From positions 1 through 64,000 of the forward strand of contig JAJZEA010000007.1 of assembly GCA_021851335.1 (NCBI GenBank): DNA of 64,000 nt, given 5' to 3'. The position numbers and the translations under genes are program-made. Of the stretch, positions 19,093-27,067 are shown piece by piece. The stretch's first letter is position 1; each line of letters begins with the position of its first letter. This DNA comes from Acidobacteriota bacterium (GTDB taxonomy: Bacteria; Acidobacteriota; Terriglobia; Terriglobales; Acidobacteriaceae). Under the pieces are notes generated by a model. That model saw nothing but the letters and a program-made list of their open reading frames with translations, made no database searches and was not told the origin of the DNA.

Positions 19093-19764
19093 ATGGACTG
19101 GCAGGCACTGGCGTTGACAGTTCGGCTGGCCGCGGTGACGACGGCGATTCTGCTGGCGTTTGCTGTGCCGTTTGCAGCGTGGGTCGCGCTGAGCGGGTCA
19201 CGGATGCGCGGCGTGGCGCAGGCGCTGACGGCGCTGCCGCTGGTGCTGCCTCCGACGGTGCTGGGCTACTATCTGCTGGTGTTGCTGGGCACACGCACCT
19301 CGGTGGGGCGCGGAATTGCGGCGGTACTGGGTCATCCGCTGGCGTTTTCCTTTGCGGGGCTGGTGGTGGGTTCGGCGCTTTACAGCCTGCCATTCGCCGT
19401 GCAGCCGCTGGTGGCCGGCTTCAGCGGCGTGGACAAGGCGATGCTGGAGGCGGCGCAGATGCTGGGCGCGGGGCCGGTGCGCGTGACGCGCAGGATTCTG
19501 TTGCCGATGGCGGCGCGGTCCGTGGTAACGGCGGCGCTGCTGAGTTTTCTACACACGGTGGGCGAGTTTGGCGTGGTGCTGATGCTGGGCGGAGATATTC
19601 CGGGAGCTACGCGCACGCTGTCGATTGTGCTCTTCGACCAGGTGCAGGACTTCAATGAGCGGGCGGCGAATCAGACTTCTCTGCTGCTGCTGGGATTGTC
19701 CCTGACCGCGCTGCTGGTGCTCTATGCGCGACCGACCGGAGACAAGGCGGGACAGCGTGGTTGA
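19093..19764 (+). CDS. modB: Molybdate ABC transporter, permease
   Basis: A 223-residue inner-membrane permease with about five hydrophobic segments. The conserved cytoplasmic loop that docks with the ATPase is visible (MLEAAQMLGAGPVRVTRRILLPMA, near residues 116-140), and GDIPGATRTLSIVLFDQVQ near the C-terminus is typical of ModB. It forms the membrane channel for molybdate. Its last bases overlap the start of modC, so the three genes are one operon. Confidence 0.95.
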   Translation: MDWQALALTVRLAAVTTAILLAFAVPFAAWVALSGSRMRGVAQALTALPLVLPPTVLGYYLLVLLGTRTSVGRGIAAVLGHPLAFSFAGLVVGSALYSLPFAVQPLVAGFSGVDKAMLEAAQMLGAGPVRVTRRILLPMAARSVVTAALLSFLHTVGEFGVVLMLGGDIPGATRTLSIVLFDQVQDFNERAANQTSLLLLGLSLTALLVLYARPTGDKAGQRG

Positions 19765-20476
19765 AGTCAAGCTGAGCAGCGGCGCGGGAGGATTTCTGCT
19801 GGATGTGGCCTGCACGCTGGCCGCGCCGCTTACCGTGATCTTTGGGCCATCGGGCGCGGGCAAAAGCACGCTGCTGCGCATGATGGCCGGTACGACCGTT
19901 CCGCAGCGCGGAGTGGTGCGACTGGATGGCCGGACGCTGACCGATACCTCGCAAAAGATGTACTGCAAACCGGGCAGGCGCGGGGTGATGCTGGCCGGGC
20001 AGCAGGCGGCGCTGTTTCCGCACATGACGGTGGAGAAAAATGTCGGTTTCGGATTGCGGTCGATGGGCAGCGAAGATCGCACCGAGCGAATCGTAGAAGC
20101 GCTGGAGGTAGTGGGCGCGGCGGCTTTGGCCCATCGGCGCGTGGCGACACTCTCTGGCGGCGAGGCGCAACGCGTGGCGCTGGCGCGGGCGCTGGCTCCG
20201 CGACCGAGGCTACTGCTGCTGGATGAGCCGCTTTCGGCGCTCGATACGACTGCTCGCGATGCGGTGATGACGGCGCTGCTGCAATGGCTTGGGGAGCACC
20301 GCATTCAGACCATCGTCGTGACGCATGATGCGGCGGATGCTCTGCGCGCGCAGGCCGAAGTGGTGTGGCTGCGCGAAGGGCGCGTGGTGGCGCAGGGCGC
20401 GGCAATCGACGTACTTGCCGAGGAGCGCAAGCGACTGCTGGCGCGGCTGAGCGCAAGCGACTGCTGGCGCGGCTGA
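19757..20476 (+). CDS. modC: Molybdate ABC transporter, ATPase lacking the MOP domain
   Basis: About 239 residues if started at the GTG overlapping the end of modB by eight bases; an ATG at 19724 in the same frame is the alternative. Walker A GPSGAGKST, signature LSGGEAQRVALARAL, Walker B LLLLDEPLSALD and the switch histidine in VVTHDAADAL are intact, so ATPase function is expected. E. coli ModC has about 350 residues with a C-terminal molybdate-binding (TOBE/MOP) domain; this protein ends right after the ATPase domain. Its last 17 codons lie in a 26-bp tandem repeat, and the stop codon is the end of the second unit. Because 26 is not a multiple of three, each unit changes the reading frame. 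Confidence 0.9.
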   Translation: MVEVKLSSGAGGFLLDVACTLAAPLTVIFGPSGAGKSTLLRMMAGTTVPQRGVVRLDGRTLTDTSQKMYCKPGRRGVMLAGQQAALFPHMTVEKNVGFGLRSMGSEDRTERIVEALEVVGAAALAHRRVATLSGGEAQRVALARALAPRPRLLLLDEPLSALDTTARDAVMTALLQWLGEHRIQTIVVTHDAADALRAQAEVVWLREGRVVAQGAAIDVLAEERKRLLARLSASDCWRG

Positions 20477-20511
20477 GCGCAAGCGACTGCTGGCGCGGCT
20501 GAGCGCAAGCG
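20425..20511. repeat. 26-bp tandem repeat across the modC stop
   Basis: Three identical 26-bp units at 20425-20450, 20451-20476 and 20477-20502, plus nine bases of a fourth. The first two code for the end of ModC in two different frames and the stop TGA closes unit 2. A single-copy allele would read on about 26 codons and overlap the end of murB. Identity between units suggests a recent expansion by slippage. Confidence 0.95.
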
Positions 20512-20523
20512 CAGAGATTGAGG

Positions 20524-21576
20524 TTAAAAACCGAGTAAGACCGGCTCCATCTCCAGGGGAATGCCGAAGCGGGCAAAGACGGCGGCGGTGATCTGGTCGC
20601 GCAAGGCAAGCAGTTCGGCAGCCGTGCCGGAGCCGCAGTTGATGAGCGCCAGGGTGTGGCGCGAGGAGATGCCAACGTTGCCGAGGCGAAAGCCGCGGGC
20701 AAAGCCGGCCTGTTCGATGAGCCATGCGGCGGGAAGCTTGACCTGAAGCTCACCGGCGGGATAGCTGGGCGGCGGCGTGCCGAGTTTGCCAGCGAGCGCG
20801 GCAAACTCGGCAGCGCTGACAACAGGATTGCGGAAGAAGCTGCCTGCGCTGCGCGCGTCCGGGTCGTTGGGAACGAGCAACATGCCTTTGCTGTGGCGAA
20901 TGGCGCGGACTTTGTCGGCAACCTGAGCCAGCGAAGGCGAAGGCTGATCGGCAAAGGCGCGTTGCAGATCGGCGTAGCGCAGCGTGGGCGCGCCGCCAGG
21001 CGTGAGCGCAAACTCGACGGCGGTGACGACGAAGCGGTCGCGGGCTGTCGAGTTGAAGAGGCTTTGGCGATAGGCGAACTGACACTCGGCGGCGGTGAAC
21101 TCGTGAAAACGGAGCGAGTTGCGGTCGAAGGCGCGAACCCGGAGGATGGTTTCAGCAACCTCCTGACCGTAGGCGCCGACGTTTTGCACAGGAGTGCCGC
21201 CAACGGTGCCGGGGATGCCGGCAAGGCACTCGATGCCGGCGCAGTCAAGCGCGATGGCCTGGGCGACAAAGGCATCCCACGGCTCACCGGCGGCGGCGTG
21301 GAAGAGGCAGAGATCGTCCTGAAACGTGCGTGTGACACCGCGCAGATCGGGCTGCACGACCAGGCCGTCAAAGCCGCGGTCGGAGACGACGAGATTGCTG
21401 CCTCCGCCGAGGACAAAGACGCGCAGACCGCGCTCCTCGGCCCAGGTGAAGGCTTCGACAAGCTGGGACTCGGTCCCGACACGGGCAAACCAGCGCGCCG
21501 GGCCTCCGATGCCAAGCGTAGTGAGGGGCGCAAGCGGGTGATTTTCTTCGAGTGGCAGTCCGGAGATGGAGGTCAT
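20524..21576 (-). CDS. murB: UDP-N-acetylenolpyruvoylglucosamine reductase
   Basis: A 350-residue FAD enzyme of the cytoplasmic peptidoglycan pathway; it reduces UDP-GlcNAc-enolpyruvate to UDP-MurNAc with NADPH. FAD-binding motifs TTLGIGGPA (about 19-26), LGGGSNLVVSD (about 56-66) and AGIPGTVGGTPVQNVGAYGQE (about 117-137) are all present, together with SFFRNPV, which holds the catalytic serine, and GNVGISSRHTLALIN near the C-terminus. Start placed at the ATG of MTSISGLPLEENHPLAP; a longer frame upstream runs antisense through the bacilliredoxin gene. It converges on modC, with the tandem repeat between. Confidence 0.95.
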   Translation of the reverse strand: MTSISGLPLEENHPLAPLTTLGIGGPARWFARVGTESQLVEAFTWAEERGLRVFVLGGGSNLVVSDRGFDGLVVQPDLRGVTRTFQDDLCLFHAAAGEPWDAFVAQAIALDCAGIECLAGIPGTVGGTPVQNVGAYGQEVAETILRVRAFDRNSLRFHEFTAAECQFAYRQSLFNSTARDRFVVTAVEFALTPGGAPTLRYADLQRAFADQPSPSLAQVADKVRAIRHSKGMLLVPNDPDARSAGSFFRNPVVSAAEFAALAGKLGTPPPSYPAGELQVKLPAAWLIEQAGFARGFRLGNVGISSRHTLALINCGSGTAAELLALRDQITAAVFARFGIPLEMEPVLLGF

Positions 21577-21679
21577 CGTTACAGTCAGGCTAAACCAGAG
21601 AGGCGCGTTGCGGTACACGACGAGGGCCAATCCCCGGTACACTGGGAATAGCGGAGATTTTTCTCTGCCGGAGGCAACG

Positions 21680-22105
21680 ATGTATCCAGAGATTATGGTG
21701 ATCCCGATGCGCGAGGAGCTGACCCGCGCCGGAATCCAGGAAGCACGAACAGCCGAGGAAGTGGATGCGGCGCTTGCGCAACCCGGAACGACGATGGTGG
21801 TGGTGAATTCGATCTGCGGCTGCGCGGCGGGCAAGATGCGCCCCGGCGTGCGAATGGCGCTTGGACACAGCACGCTGCCGGATCGCTCGATCTCGGTCTT
21901 TGCCGGGCAGGATCGCGAGGCAACCGAACGCGCCCGTTCCTACTTCGAGGGCCATCCGCCGACCTCGCCTGCGATTGCGATTCTGCGCGACGGCAAGCTG
22001 GTCTACCTGATGCAGCGGTATGTGATCGAGTCGGCGACGGCGCCGCAGATTGCCGGAGAACTGGCGCGCGCCTTTGACGAGCTGTGCACGAAGGCAACGG
22101 CCTGA
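21680..22105 (+). CDS. BrxA/BrxB (YphP/YqiW) family bacilliredoxin
   Basis: A 141-residue cytoplasmic thioredoxin-fold protein. The active-site motif is C46-G47-C48 in NSICGCAAG, the family hallmark; in Firmicutes such proteins remove bacillithiol from mixed disulfides on proteins under oxidative stress. The segment PTSPAIAILRDGKLVYLMQR gives the cis-proline and strand typical of the family, and length is normal. GGAGG stands just before the ATG. It is divergent from murB and followed by a strong terminator, so monocistronic. The bacillithiol synthesis gene bshC lies 25 kb away, which supports a real bacillithiol role. Confidence 0.93.
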   Translation: MYPEIMVIPMREELTRAGIQEARTAEEVDAALAQPGTTMVVVNSICGCAAGKMRPGVRMALGHSTLPDRSISVFAGQDREATERARSYFEGHPPTSPAIAILRDGKLVYLMQRYVIESATAPQIAGELARAFDELCTKATA

Positions 22106-22116
22106 GGGCATTGCAT

Positions 22117-22146
22117 GCGGCCACCGCGTGTTCGCGCGGTGGCCGC
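22117..22146 (+). terminator. Intrinsic terminator of the bacilliredoxin gene
   Basis: A perfect 12-bp stem GCGGCCACCGCG/CGCGGTGGCCGC with a six-base loop begins 11 bases after the stop codon and is followed by TTTCGTT. Confidence 0.85.
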
Positions 22147-22190
22147 TTTCGTTGCTCGCCGGCGGGATAACTGAGGACGGCGGAAAAACA

Positions 22191-22220
22191 GAAGCGGATT
22201 TCCTGCGGAAATGACAACCG
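22191..22220. repeat. Intergenic hairpin repeat, copy 2
   Basis: ATTTCC-TGC-GGAAAT hairpin at 22198-22212 preceded by GAAGCGG and followed by GACAACC. It matches the element near 26496 and, less closely, that at 5832. It lies between the bacilliredoxin terminator and the lacI-type gene; 22221-22307 shows nothing else. Confidence 0.6.
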
Positions 22221-22315
22221 TCGAAGCAATGGCAAGCGCGACGGCAAGTGCGAGACGAGCAGGGATTTGAGGATTTTTCTGGCGCGTAGGTGTGTGCAGG
22301 CGATAGGATGACGGG

Positions 22316-23374
22316 GTGACTCCTCGAAGCGCCCGCGGCACAATCAACGGCAAACCGGATATTCGCACTGTGGCGTCGCTCGCGCGCGTCTCGATTGCGA
22401 CGGTTTCACGTACCATCAACGGATCGTCGGCGGTAAGCGACAAGTTGTCGAAGCGCGTATGGCAGGCGATCGAACAACTGAACTACTTTCCCAACACCCA
22501 TGCGCGCAGTCTGGTCTCCGGGCGCAGCCGCATTCTGGGCATCATTGTTGAAAACATCACAAATCCGTTTTTCCCTGAGCTGATCGCCAGCTTTGAGGAG
22601 ATCGCGGTGACGCACGGCTTCGAGCTGCTGGTGAGTTCAGGCAACATCCAAAGCGCTGCGCAGATTGAGACGATTGTGCGGCGGATGCTGGAGCGCAAGG
22701 TCGAGGGCGTGGCGGTGCTGACCTTTGGCAGCGAAGAGTCGGTGCTGGATCAACTGGTGAATCACAGCATTCCTCTTGTGCTGGCCGAGTTTGAGGTCAA
22801 CAATCCCCGCGTGAGCACGATACTGATCGATTATGCGACGGGCGTTCGCGAGGCAGTGGAGCATCTGGTCAAACTGGGACACAGAAAGATCGCCTACCTG
22901 GCTGGGCCACACACGCTGCACTCGGCCGAGACGCGCCTGCACTGCTTTGAAAGCGCGACGGCGGTCTGTGGTCTGCGCATTCGCAGGGAGTGGATTGTGG
23001 ACGCCGATCACACGCTGAAGGGCGGCGAGGCGGGGATGCAGAGGCTGCTGCGGCTGAAGGAGCGTCCGACGGCCGTGATCTGCTCGAACGACATGACGGC
23101 GATTGGCGTGCTTCATGCGGCGCATCAGGCGCGGCTGAGCGTTCCGGAGGAGCTGTCGGTGATCGGGCTGGACGATATTGCGTTCACCGAGTTCACTCTG
23201 CCGCCGCTGACGACGATCGGCCTGTCGCGGCACGATCTGGCCCGCGCCGCGTTTGACGCGCTGCGTGTTCAGGTGGAAGCGATGGCGGAGCCGGGCGTGC
23301 AGCCCGTACAGCGCCGCTTTGAGGTGACGACCAAGCTGGTTGTCCGTGAGAGCACGGCAGCGCCCAAGGCGTAA
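22316..23374 (+). CDS. LacI family transcriptional regulator
   Basis: A 352-residue repressor. The N-terminal helix-turn-helix with hinge is clear (RTVASLARVSIATVSRTING, about residues 17-36, then LNYFPNTHARSLVSGRSRILG), followed by a periplasmic-binding-protein-like sensor domain (IIVENITNPFFPELI, AVICSNDMTAIGVL, VIGLDDIAFTEFTLPPLTTI). The GTG at 22316 is the start; an ATG eight bases earlier is in another frame and stops after three codons. It converges on the xylonate gene pair with only eight bases between, so a sugar-acid or pentose-derived ligand is likely but unproven. Confidence 0.94.
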   Translation: MTPRSARGTINGKPDIRTVASLARVSIATVSRTINGSSAVSDKLSKRVWQAIEQLNYFPNTHARSLVSGRSRILGIIVENITNPFFPELIASFEEIAVTHGFELLVSSGNIQSAAQIETIVRRMLERKVEGVAVLTFGSEESVLDQLVNHSIPLVLAEFEVNNPRVSTILIDYATGVREAVEHLVKLGHRKIAYLAGPHTLHSAETRLHCFESATAVCGLRIRREWIVDADHTLKGGEAGMQRLLRLKERPTAVICSNDMTAIGVLHAAHQARLSVPEELSVIGLDDIAFTEFTLPPLTTIGLSRHDLARAAFDALRVQVEAMAEPGVQPVQRRFEVTTKLVVRESTAAPKA

Positions 23375-23382
23375 AGCGGCCT

Positions 23383-24216
23383 TCAGGCGCGGGTAACGGG
23401 GTTGACCAGCTCGCCCAGTCCGTCGATGCGGATGCGGATGAGATCGCCCTCAGCCAGTGTGAAGTCGTCGTGCGGGACGATGCCGGTGCCGGTCATGAGA
23501 AAGACTCCGTGGGGAAAGTGATTGTCGCGGAAGAGATATTCGACCAGCGTGACGGGGTCGCGCTTGAGTTCGGCAAGGGTGGTGGAGCCGGAGAATGCTG
23601 ACGCGCCTGCGCGCTCGACGACGAGCGTGATGACCGTGGAGGGTGGCAGCGGCTGCTCCGCCAGCAAAATGGCCGGACCCAGCGCGCAACTGCCCTGGTA
23701 GACCTTGGCCTGCGGCAGATATAGCGGGTTTTCGCCTTCAATGTCGCGCGAACTCATGTCATTGCCGATGGTGCAGCCGATGATCTGCCCGCGCGGGTTG
23801 ATGAGCAGCGTCCACTCCGGCTCCGGCACGGACCAGTGCGCGTCGCGGCGAATGCGGACCGGCTGACCTGGACCGGAGACGCGGCTGGCCGTGGCCTTGA
23901 AAAACAGCTCCGGCCGTTCGGCGGAGTAGACACGGTCATAGAAGCTGCCGCCACCGGCATCGCGCGACTCTTCCATGCGCGCGTCGCGGCTGCGGTAATA
24001 GGTGACGCCCGCGGCCCAGACCTCCTGGTTTTCAATGGGCGCGAGCAGGTCTTCAGGAGCAAGCTCTTCGGCGACGCTTCCCCGCCCTACCACCTGCTGG
24101 AGATAGCCAAGGAGATCGTCAAGATGCAGCAAAGCGTCGAGGCCGGTTTCCGGAACCGGATACACCTTGTGATCGTGGGTGAGAAAGAGACCCTTGCGGG
24201 TGTTCCAGAGTTTCAT
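23383..24216 (-). CDS. FAH-family hydrolase, probable 2-keto-3-deoxy-sugar-acid dehydratase
   Basis: A 277-residue fumarylacetoacetate-hydrolase-fold protein. The C-terminal catalytic region contains the metal-binding glutamate cluster of the fold ([17 protein letters not shown], then [23 protein letters not shown]) and [32 protein letters not shown]. Its ATG overlaps the stop of the xylonate dehydratase by four bases (ATGA), so the two are made together. In such clusters FAH proteins act as 2-keto-3-deoxy-D-xylonate/arabinonate dehydratases giving 2-oxoglutarate semialdehyde (Weimberg pathway). That substrate is inferred from the neighbour; the fold itself also serves aromatic degradation. 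Confidence 0.85.
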   Translation of the reverse strand: MKLWNTRKGLFLTHDHKVYPVPETGLDALLHLDDLLGYLQQVVGRGSVAEELAPEDLLAPIENQEVWAAGVTYYRSRDARMEESRDAGGGSFYDRVYSAERPELFFKATASRVSGPGQPVRIRRDAHWSVPEPEWTLLINPRGQIIGCTIGNDMSSRDIEGENPLYLPQAKVYQGSCALGPAILLAEQPLPPSTVITLVVERAGASAFSGSTTLAELKRDPVTLVEYLFRDNHFPHGVFLMTGTGIVPHDDFTLAEGDLIRIRIDGLGELVNPVTRA

Positions 24217-26231
24217 GGCTGTCCTTTCTGAGGTGCCGGTGATCCGGGTGCAGGTGAGGGTTCGGCGGCTGTGCTGCTGAGCCGCGCGATGACGGCATCG
24301 GCGTCATAGACGCAGCCGCCCCAGACGCCGCCGGAGGCCGTGACCAGAGCGGCCCATAGACGGGTGTCATCGGGAAGCTGAGGATGGGGTTCGAGATCAT
24401 GCCGGGGCGGACGCGCGGCGAGCAGCGCGGCGCCGCTTGCGTCGGATGAATCCTCCGGGGCGAGCAGATCGACGGTGCCGGTGAGCCGGTTGCGATCAAT
24501 GACGATGCGGATGCGGTCGCCGTCCTGGACGCGCCCGATCGGGCCGCCGGCAAGCGCCTCGGGGCTGATGTGGCCGATGCAGGCTCCGGTGGAGACGCCG
24601 CTGAAGCGCGCATCGGTGAGCACGGCGACGTGCTTGCAGTGGGGCAACTGACGCAGCGCGGCGGTGATCTGATAGATCTCCTGCATGCCTGCGCCGAGCG
24701 GGCCGCCACAGATGAGCACAACAACATCGCCGCTGCCGATCTGGCCGGATTTGATGGCGGCAATGGCAGCTTCTTCCGTGACGAAGACGCGCGCCGGGCC
24801 GATATGGCGATAGATGTTGTCGGCGTCGATCAGCGTGGGATCGATGGCCGTGCACTTGATGACCGCGCCCTGCGGCGCAAGATTGCCGGTGGGAAAACAG
24901 ACGGTGGAGCTGAGTCCGGCGGCGCGGGCTGCGGCGGGCGAGTGAAGGACGTCGTCCGGGTCGATGCCGTCGAGCGCGCGCAGACGCTGGCGCAGAGTGG
25001 AACGACGCTCGCTGTCACGCCACCAGTCGAGGCATTCGCTGAGCGTGACCCCGGCGACGGTGCGGACGGAGGTGTCGAGCAGCCCGGCGGCGCGCAGGTG
25101 AAGCATGACCTCCGGCACGCCGCCAGCCAGGAAAACCTGTACCGTGGCGAAGTTGCGTGGTCCGTTGGGCAGCGCATCGACGAGTCGCGGAACGGCGCGG
25201 TTGACGGCAGCCCAGTCGTCGGCGGTGGGTCGGCGAAGTCCGGCGGCAAAGGCGATGGCGGGCACATGGAGCAGCAGGTTGGTGGAGCCTCCAAAGGCCG
25301 CGTGGACGACCATGGCGTTGCGCACGGCGGCGTCGGTGAGGATGTGGCGCATGCCGACTCCCGTCTGGTGCATCCGGAGCAACGCCAAAGCGGAGCGTGC
25401 CGCGGCATCGAGCCACAGCGCATGACCGGACGGCGCAAGCGCGGAGTGAGGCAGCGCGATGCCAAGCGCTTCACCGACGACCTGCGCGGTGGCCGCTGTG
25501 CCGAGGAACTGGCATCCACCGCCAGGCGAAGCACAGGCGCGACAGCCAGCCTCGGCAGCGGCTTCCAGAGTGATCTGTCCCTGAGCAAAACGCACGCCGA
25601 TGGTCTGTACCTTGCCAGCGTCTTCGCCGGAAGTGGGCAACAACGTGACACCGCCGGGAACCAGAATCGCCGGGAAGTCGCCGCTCGCGGCCAGCGCCAT
25701 CATCATGGCGGGCAGTCCCTTGTCGCAGGTGGCCACACCGAGAACGCCTTTGCGCGTGGGAAGCGAACGGATGAGACGGCGCAGGACCACGGCTGCGTCG
25801 TTGCGAAAGGGCAGCGAATCGAACATGCCGGTGGTGCCCTGTGTGCGCCCGTCGCAGGGGTCGGTGCAAGCCGCGGCATAGGGGATGGCGCGGTGGTCGC
25901 GCAGGGTGCGCGCAGCCTCGGCGACCAGCAGGCCCACCTCCCAGTGGCCGGTGTGCAGGCCAAGCGCGATGGGTTCGCCGTTGTCGGCGCGCAGGCCGCC
26001 GTGTGTGCTGAGGATGAGAAATTCGGGATCGAGCAGACGAGACGGCTCCCAGCCCATGCCCGCGCCCTGGCTTAGGCCAAAGAGATTGCCGGAGGGTTGC
26101 GTGAGCAGCATCTCCGGGGTGATGGGCAAGACTCCGGCGGGACCGGCGGCGTGGGTAGAGATGGGCGCTTCCGAGTGCAGGGCTGCATTCAGGCTGGAAG
26201 GCAGAATGGACTCGATCGACAGGACGGACAC
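24213..26231 (-). CDS. yjhG: D-xylonate dehydratase, YjhG/YagF type
   Basis: A 672-residue IlvD/Edd-superfamily dehydratase. Nearly every stretch matches what I remember of the YjhG/YagF family: [70 protein letters not shown] and [19 protein letters not shown]. Cysteines at about 126, 169 and 233/240 are the candidate iron-sulfur cluster ligands. It should convert D-xylonate to 2-keto-3-deoxy-D-xylonate. The start is a GTG; no ATG fits better, and the N-terminal 20 residues are least certain. About 20 residues longer than the E. coli proteins. It is first in a two-gene operon with the FAH gene. Confidence 0.93.
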   Translation of the reverse strand: MSVLSIESILPSSLNAALHSEAPISTHAAGPAGVLPITPEMLLTQPSGNLFGLSQGAGMGWEPSRLLDPEFLILSTHGGLRADNGEPIALGLHTGHWEVGLLVAEAARTLRDHRAIPYAAACTDPCDGRTQGTTGMFDSLPFRNDAAVVLRRLIRSLPTRKGVLGVATCDKGLPAMMMALAASGDFPAILVPGGVTLLPTSGEDAGKVQTIGVRFAQGQITLEAAAEAGCRACASPGGGCQFLGTAATAQVVGEALGIALPHSALAPSGHALWLDAAARSALALLRMHQTGVGMRHILTDAAVRNAMVVHAAFGGSTNLLLHVPAIAFAAGLRRPTADDWAAVNRAVPRLVDALPNGPRNFATVQVFLAGGVPEVMLHLRAAGLLDTSVRTVAGVTLSECLDWWRDSERRSTLRQRLRALDGIDPDDVLHSPAAARAAGLSSTVCFPTGNLAPQGAVIKCTAIDPTLIDADNIYRHIGPARVFVTEEAAIAAIKSGQIGSGDVVVLICGGPLGAGMQEIYQITAALRQLPHCKHVAVLTDARFSGVSTGACIGHISPEALAGGPIGRVQDGDRIRIVIDRNRLTGTVDLLAPEDSSDASGAALLAARPPRHDLEPHPQLPDDTRLWAALVTASGGVWGGCVYDADAVIARLSSTAAEPSPAPGSPAPQKGQP

Positions 26232-26490
26232 GAGTGAGGCTCCAGGGCAGGCAGGGATCGCGGACAGCGCTTGTGCCGTCGGAATGATTGTAGACGGGCA
26301 GCGGGCGCGGGAGCGAGCAGTGATTCACAAGGATACGATCAGAATCGAGCGTGTGGCGCAAGGAAGTCGCGATCTGGTCCCGGTTCTCAAGAGACTGAAG
26401 ACAAGCGCGGCACTGCTTGATGCTGAGCTTGCTGGGACTGCGCAGCAACCCAGGTGCGAGCAAAGAATGAGTGGGAGTTTGCCTTGGAAA

Positions 26491-26520
26491 AAGCAGATTC
26501 CCTGCGGGAATCACAAACGA
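26491..26520. repeat. Intergenic hairpin repeat, copy 3
   Basis: GATTCCC-TGC-GGGAATC, a perfect 7-bp stem with a three-base loop at 26496-26512, followed by ACAAACG. It is the best-formed small copy of the family also seen at 5832 and 22198. Confidence 0.65.
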
Positions 26521-26563
26521 CATGCATGGCTTGAGGCGGACGGCGTCGGGCCGGGGTCAACAG

Positions 26564-26594
26564 AAATCCCTGAGCGGGGATGGCTCAGGGATTT
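26564..26594 (-). terminator. Intrinsic terminator of the 60-aa protein gene
   Basis: A perfect 12-bp stem (AAATCCCTGAGC with GCTCAGGGATTT) and a seven-base loop, 30 bases after the stop of the leftward small gene; read leftward, the stem ends in TTTCTGTTG. Confidence 0.8.
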
Positions 26595-26624
26595 GCGGGC
26601 GCGGATGCGGTGCGGCGGGATGGC

Positions 26625-26807
26625 TCAGTGACCGTCGCCGTCGCCATCATGCCCCAGCGAGGCACGGCCTTCCTGGCTGATGGAGGCTGTGTCCTGCTGC
26701 AGCATGGCATTTTGCTGCTGCGTTTGCTGGGCCGCGGCGACGCTGGTTTGTACGACCTGCGCGACCTGTGAGGCTTGAGTTACGGCTCCAATTGCTGCGA
26801 TACTCAT
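26625..26807 (-). CDS. 60-aa small protein, YjfB-like pattern
   Basis: A 60-residue protein with no sure family. The ribosome binding site is excellent (AAGGAG, seven bases before the ATG) and a clean terminator follows, so the gene is well bounded. The sequence is an Ala/Val/Gln-rich amphipathic segment (AVTQASQVAQVVQTSVAAAQQTQQQNAML) that recalls the small YjfB putative motility proteins, in which an Ala-Gln pattern and a terminal M/L are conserved; that likeness is weak. The C-terminus is unusual, GHDGDGDGH, an acidic His/Asp/Gly tail that could bind a metal ion. The SD lies inside a 12-bp palindrome AGGAGTACTCCT (26808-26819) directly before the start codon. Confidence 0.7.
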   Translation of the reverse strand: MSIAAIGAVTQASQVAQVVQTSVAAAQQTQQQNAMLQQDTASISQEGRASLGHDGDGDGH

Positions 26808-27067
26808 AGGAGTACTCCTTTCTGTAGTTGTTTTCGGCCTGGATGGGCGCATTCGTGAGGGTAGAGGTCATCTATGACAAACTCTTCATGGCGTAGCATG
26901 GGTATATTGCCAGTCGCCGGGTCGATCGTAAAGTGTGTACCGAAATCCGGTTTCCATGCTGCCGGACGTTGCAACGCGAACCGAATCAACCTTGAATTGA
27001 CCGTTTCTTTTCACTGCGGAATGCAGGTTCCGCTTTTTCCTGTAAGGTGACCCGGAGGGTCTCCGGT

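Larger units (their letters stand above)
26232..26624. other. Gene-free region upstream of the xylonate operon
   Basis: About 390 bases without a supported gene. The right part holds the third hairpin repeat and the terminator of the small-protein gene; the left part (26232-26460) must contain the promoter of the leftward xylonate operon and possibly the LacI-type operator, but I see no clear palindrome with a central CG. Confidence 0.5.

Noticed and set aside
24570-26075. A 501-codon rightward frame across the xylonate dehydratase gene
   Set aside because: Low-complexity Gly/Arg/Asp composition; the dehydratase on the other strand matches its family throughout.
26804-26989. A 61-codon leftward frame overlapping the start of the 60-aa gene
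   Set aside because: No ribosome binding site and overlaps the well-supported start region of the small gene.
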